From the NCBI GenBank assembly GCA_047624165.1, contig JBLHPD010000007.1:1-50722 (forward strand): a stretch of 50,722 nt of DNA, read 5' to 3'. A program made the position numbers and the translations under genes. Shown in pieces: positions 43,955 through 50,722 of the stretch; the first letter of the stretch is position 1; each line of letters starts with the position of its first letter. Below the pieces are notes generated by a model. That model was not told the DNA's origin, made no database searches, and saw nothing but the letters and a program-made list of their open reading frames with translations. This DNA is from Clostridium_AD sp047624165 (GTDB lineage Bacteria > Bacillota > Clostridia > Clostridiales > Clostridiaceae).

Positions 43955-44980
43955 TTGGGTAAAGTGGATGTGAGTATTATAATACCTGTTTATAATGTAC
44001 AGGATTACTTAGCTGTTTGCTTAGATAGTGTTGTTAAGCAAACTATTAAAAATAAAGAAATTATCGTAATAAATGATGGTTCTACAGATAAGAGTTATGA
44101 AATATTGAAAGAATATAAAATGAAATTTCCGGAAATAATTGTTATAAATCAAGAAAATAGGGGTATTAGTGAAACTCGAAATGCTGGACTCAAGGTAGCG
44201 AGGGGGGAATATATAGCATTTGTTGATAGTGATGACTTTATCGAATTAAGTATGTTTGAAAGAATGTACAACGTTGCTAAAAGAGAAAACAATGACATAA
44301 TTATTTGTAATTATATATTGTATAACGAAATGTATGATAAACAAAAGTCTGACAAATATATAATAGAAGGAATTGACAAAGAGGGCTATATAGGTAAAAT
44401 TGAGGCCCTTCAGATGTTTTTATTAAATGATATCAAGGCTTATGTATGGAATAAGCTTCATAAGACGGAACTTTTTAGGTCAAACAAAATTCTGTTCCCT
44501 GATTTTAAAGTATGTGAAGATACCCCTGCTGGGTTTTTATTACTTGCTTGTTCCGAGAAAATATATTTAATGAAAGAACCGTTATATTATTACAGGCAAA
44601 GAGAAGCATCACTTACAAAAACATTTTCCTTAAAATCAATGGAGGATATGCTAGCAGGATGCTATATCATGAGAGATCATCTAACAAAGGAGCCACTCCT
44701 TTATGAAAAATTGATTGATTATTATAGAGTATATATGATAAAAACACTATGGGTAATACATAACAAATATTGGATACAATTTTGTGAAACAGAAGATAAA
44801 AGTAATTATTCGGACTTTAAGAAGATAGTCTCGAAAGAAGTAGATGCTTTAAAAATTTCTGAAATAATAGGTAATAGTAAGCTAACAATGAAGTATAAAG
44901 TTAATGCGTTACTTATAAAGACAAGAATTTATGGGCTTATATTTCCAGTATTATACAAGCTTAGATATCTAAAGAAATAA
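43955..44980 (+). CDS. Family 2 glycosyltransferase
   Basis: A 341-residue GT-A enzyme: VSIIIPVYNVQDYLAVCLDSV, IIVINDGSTDKSYE, ETRNAGLKVARG and FVDSDDFIE are the nucleotide-sugar and metal-binding motifs. I choose TTG 43955, 8 bases after GGGAGG (43941-43946), giving MGKVDVSIIIPVYN; the in-frame ATGs at 43931 and 43934 precede the ribosome-binding site. The C-terminal third resembles the fusion gene's GT2 domain (WNKLHKTELF, CEDTPAG, YYYRQR). Specificity is unknown. Confidence 0.9.
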   Translation: MGKVDVSIIIPVYNVQDYLAVCLDSVVKQTIKNKEIIVINDGSTDKSYEILKEYKMKFPEIIVINQENRGISETRNAGLKVARGEYIAFVDSDDFIELSMFERMYNVAKRENNDIIICNYILYNEMYDKQKSDKYIIEGIDKEGYIGKIEALQMFLLNDIKAYVWNKLHKTELFRSNKILFPDFKVCEDTPAGFLLLACSEKIYLMKEPLYYYRQREASLTKTFSLKSMEDMLAGCYIMRDHLTKEPLLYEKLIDYYRVYMIKTLWVIHNKYWIQFCETEDKSNYSDFKKIVSKEVDALKISEIIGNSKLTMKYKVNALLIKTRIYGLIFPVLYKLRYLKK

Positions 44981-44983
44981 AAC

Positions 44984-45042
44984 AGCACAGTAAGTGGTGA
45001 AAAGTTGCGTATGTGATGTCAGCGCCGCGTGTGATGAATTAA
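44984..45042. repeat. Three degenerate motif copies before a GT2 gene
   Basis: Segments from 44984 (AGCACAGTAAGTGGTGA), 45003 (AGTTGCGTATGTGATG) and 45021 (AGCGCCGCGTGTGATGAA) are spaced 18-19 bp apart and resemble the 22-bp unit at 39146. They fill nearly the whole gap up to the AAGGGGTGG ribosome-binding site. Confidence 0.45.
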
Positions 45043-45053
45043 GGGGTGGTATT

Positions 45054-46097
45054 ATGGCTGAGATAAGTGTTATAGTTCCTATTTATAATGGAGCAAAATA
45101 TATTAATGAGTGTATAGAGATGGTAATAAACCAAACATTTAAAAACTTTGAATTAATAATAGTAGATGATGGATCTACTGATAATAGTTTTGAGATGTGT
45201 AATGAGTATGCAAAAAAGGATAGTAGAGTAAAATTAATTAGTAAAAAAAATGGAGGAACGTGGGCAGCAAGAAATAAAGGAATAGACGTTTCTACAGGTA
45301 AATATATTATATTTTTTGATTGTGATGATTGGTATGAAGAAAATATATTGAAAGAAATGTATGAAACCATTGAGAGTAATAATGTTGATTTAGTTATATC
45401 AGGGCAAACTAATGTTATTGTGGACAAAAATGGAGAGACTGTAAGAAGAACCACAGTAATACCAAATAACCATTTTTTCAAGACAAAAGATGAAATTTTA
45501 GGTAATTATATTTTATTAAGAAAAGAAGAAATTGGGGATACTCTATGGAATAAGATTTACAAATCAAAGATCATAAAAAAATATAATTTGAGATTTGAGA
45601 ATTATAAACGTGGGGAAGACACGATATTTAATGCTACCTATTATGAACATATAGAAAAGTGTATAGTCATTGGAAAAGCTTTATACAATTATAGGATTGA
45701 GAATGCTAATCCAGTTTGGTTAAAGTATTCAGAAAATTATTTGAATATTGTTACAGAAGAAAATGAAACTATAGTAAATAAACTTGAAAAGTGGGGTAAA
45801 TATGACATGTCAGCCATAGAATACCAATCAACGCATTTTACTTATCGTATAATTGAGTATTTCTACAGGGTAGTTTATCCTAAGAATCAGTTGAATTTTA
45901 AAAATAAATTTGAAAAAGTATTAAACTTATTAAATGATGAACAAGTTATTAAGAATTTGGAAAATTCTAATGTGGTTGGGAAATTCCATCGATTACTTAT
46001 AAAGTTTATGAAATCAAAAAATGTTGTATTGATATTGTTTTTAGTAAGAATAAAATTAATACAAAACAGTTTACGAGATTATAAAATTTTAAGTTAA
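45054..46097 (+). CDS. Family 2 glycosyltransferase
   Basis: A 347-residue GT-A enzyme: ISVIVPIYNGAKYINECIEMV, LIIVDDGSTDNSFE, ARNKGIDVSTG and FFDCDDWYE. The metal motif reads DCDD where most relatives have DSDD. ATG 45054 follows AAGGGGTGG; an earlier in-frame ATG (44994) would add 20 residues through the repeat block and is rejected. Acceptor and sugar cannot be assigned. Confidence 0.9.
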   Translation: MAEISVIVPIYNGAKYINECIEMVINQTFKNFELIIVDDGSTDNSFEMCNEYAKKDSRVKLISKKNGGTWAARNKGIDVSTGKYIIFFDCDDWYEENILKEMYETIESNNVDLVISGQTNVIVDKNGETVRRTTVIPNNHFFKTKDEILGNYILLRKEEIGDTLWNKIYKSKIIKKYNLRFENYKRGEDTIFNATYYEHIEKCIVIGKALYNYRIENANPVWLKYSENYLNIVTEENETIVNKLEKWGKYDMSAIEYQSTHFTYRIIEYFYRVVYPKNQLNFKNKFEKVLNLLNDEQVIKNLENSNVVGKFHRLLIKFMKSKNVVLILFLVRIKLIQNSLRDYKILS

Positions 46098-46133
46098 TAA
46101 TATAATTAACATAATTACCATGGAGGTATTAAA

Positions 46134-46802
46134 ATGAACAATGAATCAAATGTGGGCTATAAAGAGTTTATAAATGTTATAAAAAGAGGTAAATGGACTA
46201 TATTACTGATAACATTGCTGGTAACATTAGTAGCAGTTTCGATTAGTTTATATTTAATGAAAAGTGCTAAACCAGTTTATCAAACAAAAACAAGTGTCAT
46301 AATTGGTACAAAAGAAGATATAACTAATGCGAAAGGTTTAATAAGTACATTTGAGGAAATTGCAAACTCTAGCACTATTGCAAAGAATGCTAGTGCAGCA
46401 TTGAAGGGCTCTCTTTCTCCTCTAAAAGTTAAAAATAGCTATGAGATTAGTGTATCAGATGCTACTCCAATTTTAACAATTACAACTGGTGGAGAATCAC
46501 AAAAACAATCATTTGCTATAGCTAACGCAGTTTATACTTCTTTTTCAAAAGAAGTTTTGAGAATATATCCGTCGCAAACTATGAAAATAATGGAGAATTC
46601 AATCCAAAATAATGTTTCGAATAGTAAATTTAAATATCTTAATGTTATATTAGCATTTTTACTTGGACTTTTTCTTTCGATATTTGGTGTAACTTTTGTA
46701 GGTTATTTTGATGAAAAAATTAGGACGGAAGATGATGTAGAGAAATATTTAGAACTTCATGTTATTGGAAATATGCCAAGTAGAAGAAAAACAGACTTAT
46801 AA
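46134..46802 (+). CDS. Polysaccharide chain-length/copolymerase protein (Wzz/YveK/CpsC type)
   Basis: A 222-residue membrane protein with two transmembrane helices (about 20-42 and 168-192) enclosing an extracellular domain, the layout of Wzz-domain adaptors that activate CpsD-type tyrosine kinases. The KRGKWTILLITLLVTLVAVSIS segment begins the family domain. ATG 46134 follows GGAGG. The partner kinase-like gene follows 27 bases later, as in YveK-YveL and CpsC-CpsD pairs. It lies in the middle of the locus rather than at its start. Confidence 0.92.
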   Translation: MNNESNVGYKEFINVIKRGKWTILLITLLVTLVAVSISLYLMKSAKPVYQTKTSVIIGTKEDITNAKGLISTFEEIANSSTIAKNASAALKGSLSPLKVKNSYEISVSDATPILTITTGGESQKQSFAIANAVYTSFSKEVLRIYPSQTMKIMENSIQNNVSNSKFKYLNVILAFLLGLFLSIFGVTFVGYFDEKIRTEDDVEKYLELHVIGNMPSRRKTDL

Positions 46803-46829
46803 AGATAGCTTAGATAGGAGAGATATTTA

Positions 46830-47462
46830 ATGAAAGAAATAAATAATGCAGAGTATCTTAATTTAGATTCAATTAATACTAAAGCATTTTATGAATTAAA
46901 AGCAAATATTCAGTTTCTATGCGCTGATAAAGAAAGCAAAGTTATTATGATTGCTAGTGCAGAAAATAAGGACGGTAGGTCTACTACGGCTGCATATCTT
47001 TCTTTAGTGCTAGCTGAAAGTGGTAAAAAAACTATACTTGTTGATTGTGACCAAAGAAACCCTAAAATACATAATATGTTTAATTTGTCAAATGAAAAAG
47101 GTCTAGTAAATTTTCTGTCAGGCGATATTAAAATTCAAGAAGCAGTTAATACTACAAAACAAAAGAATTTATCTATACTAACTTCAGGTATTAAATCATT
47201 AAACTATGCGGAACTTTTTGTTTCATCAAATTTTAATGAATTTATTAAGGCGTTAAAAAAAGAATTCGATTATATTATTCTTGATACACCACCTCTTACG
47301 CAAGGTGCTGATGCTGAGGTATTATCAAAGTATGCGGATGGATGTGTGCTTGTGGTTAAGTACGGGCAAACAGAAAGAAAAACTGCTACAAAAGCTAAAG
47401 AGATTTTACTGAAAGCTAATGCCAATATTATAGGAGTGTTTTTAAATAAAACAAGTTATTAA
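46830..47462 (+). CDS. CpsD/YveL-type BY-kinase homologue with altered Walker A
   Basis: A 210-residue P-loop protein of the bacterial tyrosine kinase family. Walker A' is ILVDCDQRNP (69-78) and Walker B is YIILDTPP (148-155). The Walker A loop reads AENKDGRSTT, with arginine at residue 50 (AGG, 46977-46979) where the family has lysine (GxGKS/T). The C-terminus has a single final tyrosine instead of the usual tyrosine cluster. Catalysis and autophosphorylation may therefore be weak or lost, leaving a structural role with the adjacent Wzz protein; this is an inference. ATG 46830 follows TAGGAGAG. Confidence 0.9.
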   Translation: MKEINNAEYLNLDSINTKAFYELKANIQFLCADKESKVIMIASAENKDGRSTTAAYLSLVLAESGKKTILVDCDQRNPKIHNMFNLSNEKGLVNFLSGDIKIQEAVNTTKQKNLSILTSGIKSLNYAELFVSSNFNEFIKALKKEFDYIILDTPPLTQGADAEVLSKYADGCVLVVKYGQTERKTATKAKEILLKANANIIGVFLNKTSY

Positions 47463-47495
47463 TAATTTTATAAAATAAAATAGAGGTGCACACGT

Positions 47496-48647
47496 ATGAA
47501 AAATGTATTTATTATAGGTTCAAAAGGAATACCATCAAATTATGGTGGATTTGAAACTTTCGTAGAAAAATTAACTCTTTACAAGAAAAGTAAAGATATC
47601 ATGTATCATGTATCTTGCCTAAATGTGAGCGATGAACAATTTTATTATAATAAAGCGAGATGCTTTAATGTTAAGGTGAATGACATAGGAAGCGCTAAAG
47701 CGGTACTTTATGACTTGCAAGCTTTAAGCAAATCAATTAAGTATATTGAAGAACATAATTTAGCTAATTCTATTATTCTTATTCTTGCTTGTCGTATAGG
47801 TCCATTCATATCATTTTACAAGAAAAAATTAAAAGATTTAGGAATAAGGCTTTATATAAATCCTGATGGACATGAATGGAAAAGAAGCAAATGGAGTATG
47901 CCAATAAGAGCTTACTGGAAATTTTCTGAGAAATTGATGGTTAAACATTCAGATTTACTAATATGTGATTCAAGAGGTATAGAAGAATATATACAAACAG
48001 ATTATCAAATGTATAATCCTAATACTACATTTGTTGCTTATGGGGCTGAAATTGAGAGATCCAAGCTAACTGGAAATGACACAGTAATAACTAACTTTTT
48101 TAATAAGTTTTCTGTAAGAAAAAAGGAATACTACTTAATAGTTGGCAGGTTTGTACCTGAGAATAATTATGAGACTATGATAAGAGAATTTATGAACTCT
48201 GATGTTGATAAGGATTTGGTTATAATTACAAATATTGAGAAAAACAAATTTTACGAAAGATTATTAAAGGTGACGAACTATATTAGTGATAAGAGAATTA
48301 AATTTGTAGGAACTGTATATGATAATGAACTTCTAAAAAAGATAAGAGAAGAAGCATTTGCATACATCCATGGACATTCTGTAGGAGGAACTAATCCGTC
48401 ACTACTAGAAGCACTGTCAAGTACTGATATTAATTTGCTATTAGATGTTAATTTTAATAGGGAAGTTGGAAAAGATGGAGCTTTATATTTTAATAAACAA
48501 GATGGCGATTTAGCATCTTTAATAAGTAAAGCTGAAAAATTAAAAGAAGATGAGATCAAAACAATATCTAAAACTGCTACAAATATAATTGCAGATTTTT
48601 ATTCTTGGGACAAGATTGTTAATGATTATGAAGAACTTTTTTTATAA
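47496..48647 (+). CDS. DUF1972 glycosyltransferase (rhamnosyltransferase-like)
   Basis: A 383-residue GT-B enzyme. The N-terminal FIIGSKGIPSNYGGFETFVEKL is the DUF1972 signature, found in transferases such as the Streptococcus Cps2T/RgpA rhamnosyltransferases. The C-terminal half has the nucleotide-sugar site (LIVGRFVPENNYETMI, HGHSVGGTNPSLLEAL). Presence of rfbA/B/C nearby fits dTDP-rhamnose use, but the donor is not proven. ATG 47496 follows AGAGGTG. Confidence 0.9.
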   Translation: MKNVFIIGSKGIPSNYGGFETFVEKLTLYKKSKDIMYHVSCLNVSDEQFYYNKARCFNVKVNDIGSAKAVLYDLQALSKSIKYIEEHNLANSIILILACRIGPFISFYKKKLKDLGIRLYINPDGHEWKRSKWSMPIRAYWKFSEKLMVKHSDLLICDSRGIEEYIQTDYQMYNPNTTFVAYGAEIERSKLTGNDTVITNFFNKFSVRKKEYYLIVGRFVPENNYETMIREFMNSDVDKDLVIITNIEKNKFYERLLKVTNYISDKRIKFVGTVYDNELLKKIREEAFAYIHGHSVGGTNPSLLEALSSTDINLLLDVNFNREVGKDGALYFNKQDGDLASLISKAEKLKEDEIKTISKTATNIIADFYSWDKIVNDYEELFL

Positions 48648-48666
48648 ATAAAGGAGGTGTATTGTC

Positions 48667-50079
48667 ATTAAAATACTGCATTATTCTCTTGGGCTACCTC
48701 CTTTTAGGACAGGAGGATTAACTAAATATTCTGTAGATCTTATGTTAAGTCAAATTAAAAATGGTGATGAAGTTAACCTGCTATATCCAGGACATTGTAC
48801 ACTTAATAGAAAGTTACGGATTACTAATGATAAATCATTTGAGGATACGTCATTTAAGGGTATTAGGGTATTTGAAATATTAAATCCACTCTCCATTCCA
48901 TTATTAAGTGGAATACCGAGTCCAGAAGAGTATTTGAAAGATATAGATGTGAATATATATATTGATTTTTTAAAGGGCTTAGATGTGGAAATTATACATA
49001 TTCATACACTAATGGGGCTTAATAAAGAGTTAATCGAAGCAGCACAAAAGTTGAATATAAAAACAATATTTACATCTCATGATTATTTTGGGATATGCCC
49101 TAAAGTTAATCTTATTAATTTACAAGGGATAATATGTACGGATTATGATAACGGGAAAAACTGTATTGAGTGCAACAGAAATGGATACAGTAAATCTTTA
49201 GTTTTACTTATGCAGTCAAAGAGTTATAGAAAACTAAAGAATAGTTCTATTATAAAAAAATTAAGAATGTACAAGCAGAAAATAATTATTAAAAAAAACA
49301 ATGATTTAAGTGTAGTAGAACAGGTAATCGGAAAAAATAATAATAATGCTTCGGCGGGTGCATATGTTAAATTAAGAAAATACTTTATAGATATAATAAA
49401 TAATATTGATTATATTCATTATAATAGCACAGTTTCCAAAAACGCATATGAGAAATACATTCACAATGAGAATAACGAAATTCTTAATATTTCTCACTCA
49501 GATATAAAGGATAATAGAATACGAAAAAATAGTAATAATAATGAACCGTTAAAGATAACATATATTGGATCTATAGAGAAGTATAAAGGGTTGTTTTTTT
49601 TAATGCATGTGGTTGAAGCGTTGTGTGAAAATAACATTAATAATTGGAATTTAGATATTTACGGAAGAAACGTAAATATAAATATAGATGAATTTATGGG
49701 AAAAGTAAGGATAAAGGGTACTTATGATTATTCTGAATTAGAGTTAATTTTCAAGGATACAGATGTACTCATAGTACCGAGCATTTGGTATGAGACATTT
49801 GGGTATATAGCGCTAGAGGCATTTTCTTATGGCGTGCCTGTAATTATGACTGAGTTTGTAGGGTTTAAAGATATGATAATTAATGGAGTTACGGGTATTA
49901 TAATCAAAGATTCAGAAGATGAATTATATAATAATCTGCAAACTATAATAAAAAGCAGAGAAAAATTAACTTATATTAATGAAAATATAATTGAGTTACC
50001 AAGCATTTATACAATGGAAAAACATACTGAGGATGTAATGAAGTTGTACACAAATTTGATTAAAGGAGTGGAAAAATAG
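48667..50079 (+). CDS. Family 4 glycosyltransferase with apparent ATT start
   Basis: A GT-B transferase. The first ATG in frame is at 48742, but the 25 codons before it encode a typical GT4 N-terminus (KILHYSLGLPPFRTGG then LTKYS), and a strong AAGGAGGTG (48651-48659) lies just ahead. The codon in the expected start position, 9 bases after GGAGG, is ATT (48667-48669), one base from ATG. I annotate from there (470 residues). The C-terminal domain is intact (YIGSIEKYKGLFFL, VPSIWYETFGYIALEAFSYGVPVI). A cysteine-containing HDYFGICPK...CIECNRNG insert is also seen in relatives. ATT initiation, or a recent start-codon mutation, is the open question. Confidence 0.82.
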   Translation: MKILHYSLGLPPFRTGGLTKYSVDLMLSQIKNGDEVNLLYPGHCTLNRKLRITNDKSFEDTSFKGIRVFEILNPLSIPLLSGIPSPEEYLKDIDVNIYIDFLKGLDVEIIHIHTLMGLNKELIEAAQKLNIKTIFTSHDYFGICPKVNLINLQGIICTDYDNGKNCIECNRNGYSKSLVLLMQSKSYRKLKNSSIIKKLRMYKQKIIIKKNNDLSVVEQVIGKNNNNASAGAYVKLRKYFIDIINNIDYIHYNSTVSKNAYEKYIHNENNEILNISHSDIKDNRIRKNSNNNEPLKITYIGSIEKYKGLFFLMHVVEALCENNINNWNLDIYGRNVNINIDEFMGKVRIKGTYDYSELELIFKDTDVLIVPSIWYETFGYIALEAFSYGVPVIMTEFVGFKDMIINGVTGIIIKDSEDELYNNLQTIIKSREKLTYINENIIELPSIYTMEKHTEDVMKLYTNLIKGVEK

Positions 50080-50080
50080 T

Positions 50081-50121
50081 TAACTACACTTCAGAAGGAA
50101 AGTTTTCTTCTGAAGTCGTTA
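50081..50121. repeat. Inverted repeat with ACTTCAGAAG arms, copy 2
   Basis: ACTTCAGAAG (50088-50097) and CTTCTGAAGT (50107-50116) are perfectly complementary around GAAAGTTTT, with TTAAC and GTTAA continuing the symmetry outside. It follows the GT4 stop codon and may serve as a terminator or processing site. It shares arm sequence and outer bases with 10111-10203. Confidence 0.75.
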
Positions 50122-50149
50122 ATATTGCAACTCCACAGGAGATGATTTA

Positions 50150-50722
50150 ATGGAAATATTAATGGCATTGTTGTATGCTTTTCACCAGATGGTTGCCAAT
50201 TTAACTTTTGTCCCCAAAACTTTAACTGGCAACTTAGACTTTTTTTATGCAATAGGTATAATAGGAATTATTTTTGTTATATTCAAAAGAAAAAGAGATA
50301 TTTCACTCTTAATAATATGTGTATTACCCATTGCAATATATGGTATCATTCAATTTATGGTTATGGATAACTTGGATATGCTAAAGCTTGCGGTGAATAT
50401 TTCTAAAATTACTATTTGTATTGCATTAATGATTTTGGTATCTAGGAAAGTGCATGATTTTAAAATTAAAAAATTTATTGATTATGTATGTAAAATATAT
50501 ATAGTATTTACACCTCTGGCTTTAATATTTTCAAAAAATGATTATTTTTGGAGACTTCATGATACTATAAATAAATATAGTCTTACTAGACTTAATTTAT
50601 TTTATATAGAACCTAGTGAACTGGGATTTCATTTATCTTTTATAATTATAATACTGATGTATTTAATTATTGTGGAAAAAGATAGAAAGGTAAATAGAAA
50701 ATATCTAGTTTACCTGATAAAT
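50150..50722 (+). CDS. Wzy-like polysaccharide polymerase, 5' part (runs off the window)
   Basis: An open frame of 191 codons from ATG 50150 (after AGGAGATGA) to the window end with no stop. It is highly hydrophobic, with segments near residues 32-45, 52-67, 80-98, 112-125 and 155-172. A short motif RLNLFYIEPSELGFHLSF resembles that in O-antigen polymerases and ligases. With a flippase, priming transferase and chain-length protein upstream, a Wzy polymerase is the missing component, so this assignment is likely though based on a fragment. Confidence 0.75.
   Translation, partial: MEILMALLYAFHQMVANLTFVPKTLTGNLDFFYAIGIIGIIFVIFKRKRDISLLIICVLPIAIYGIIQFMVMDNLDMLKLAVNISKITICIALMILVSRKVHDFKIKKFIDYVCKIYIVFTPLALIFSKNDYFWRLHDTINKYSLTRLNLFYIEPSELGFHLSFIIIILMYLIIVEKDRKVNRKYLVYLIN

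Overview
The window is AT-rich chromosomal DNA, almost certainly from a low-GC Firmicute of the genus Clostridium or a close relative. The evidence is the Shine-Dalgarno-rich gene starts, a thrS gene under T-box control, the addB-addA-sbcD-sbcC gene order, a butyrate-type CoA metabolism cluster and a Wzx/Wzy-type surface polysaccharide locus with a YveK/CpsD pair. I saw no rRNA, tRNA, CRISPR array, transposase or prophage gene. The species cannot be named from this sequence alone.

Layout. Positions 1-20 hold the first codons of a minus-strand gene that leaves the window. Positions 621-4640 carry two convergent aminoacyl-tRNA synthetase genes, glnS (+) and thrS (-), which share one long terminator; thrS has a complete T-box leader. 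Positions 4731-9967 hold envelope and signalling genes: a membrane-anchored polysaccharide deacetylase with a small coiled-coil membrane protein, a PAS-GGDEF-EAL protein, a small cysteine-rich protein and a secreted beta-lactamase-fold serine hydrolase. A phosphoglucomutase gene follows (10364-12088). Positions 12592-17519 form a 3-hydroxybutyrate/acetoacetate utilisation cluster: CoA-transferase alpha and beta subunits, a GntP-type permease, a 3-hydroxyacyl-CoA dehydrogenase and a 3-hydroxybutyrate dehydrogenase. A ComFB-family gene (-) follows. Positions 18314-30750 are the double-strand-break repair operon addB-addA-sbcD-sbcC. Positions 30751-34725 carry a few small genes (DUF1294, a nitrilase-family amidase, YihY) and an unusual density of non-coding repeats. 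Positions 34726-50722 are a plus-strand extracellular or capsular polysaccharide locus: galU, a priming sugar-phosphate transferase, rfbA/rfbB/rfbC, a GT2-pyruvyltransferase fusion, a Wzx flippase, three GT2 transferases, the YveK/CpsD pair, a DUF1972 transferase, a GT4 transferase, and the start of a Wzy-like polymerase that is cut by the window end.

How the genes work together. Phosphoglucomutase and GalU can supply UDP-glucose, and RfbA/B/C supply activated deoxysugars, for the polysaccharide locus; rfbD is not in the window. The cluster at 12.6-17.5 kb can import 3-hydroxybutyrate, oxidise it to acetoacetate, activate it to acetoacetyl-CoA and possibly reduce part of it toward butyryl-CoA, which would balance NADH.

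The most unusual material is non-coding. (1) A duplicated intergenic cassette (31629-32364): each copy has a TTGAAA-17-TATAAT promoter, two exact DnaA boxes (TGTGGATAA) and a conserved hairpin. (2) A 245-bp fold-back element (30752-30996), with a partial copy directly after the yihY stop codon. (3) A palindromic repeat present in two copies whose inner stem is swapped but still paired, one in the addB leader and one at the nitrilase 3' end. (4) A possible three-way-junction RNA before the hydroxyacyl-CoA dehydrogenase gene, whose Shine-Dalgarno and start codon are separated by a hairpin. Two protein-level oddities are a CpsD-type protein with arginine in place of the Walker A lysine, and a GT4 gene whose apparent start codon is ATT.
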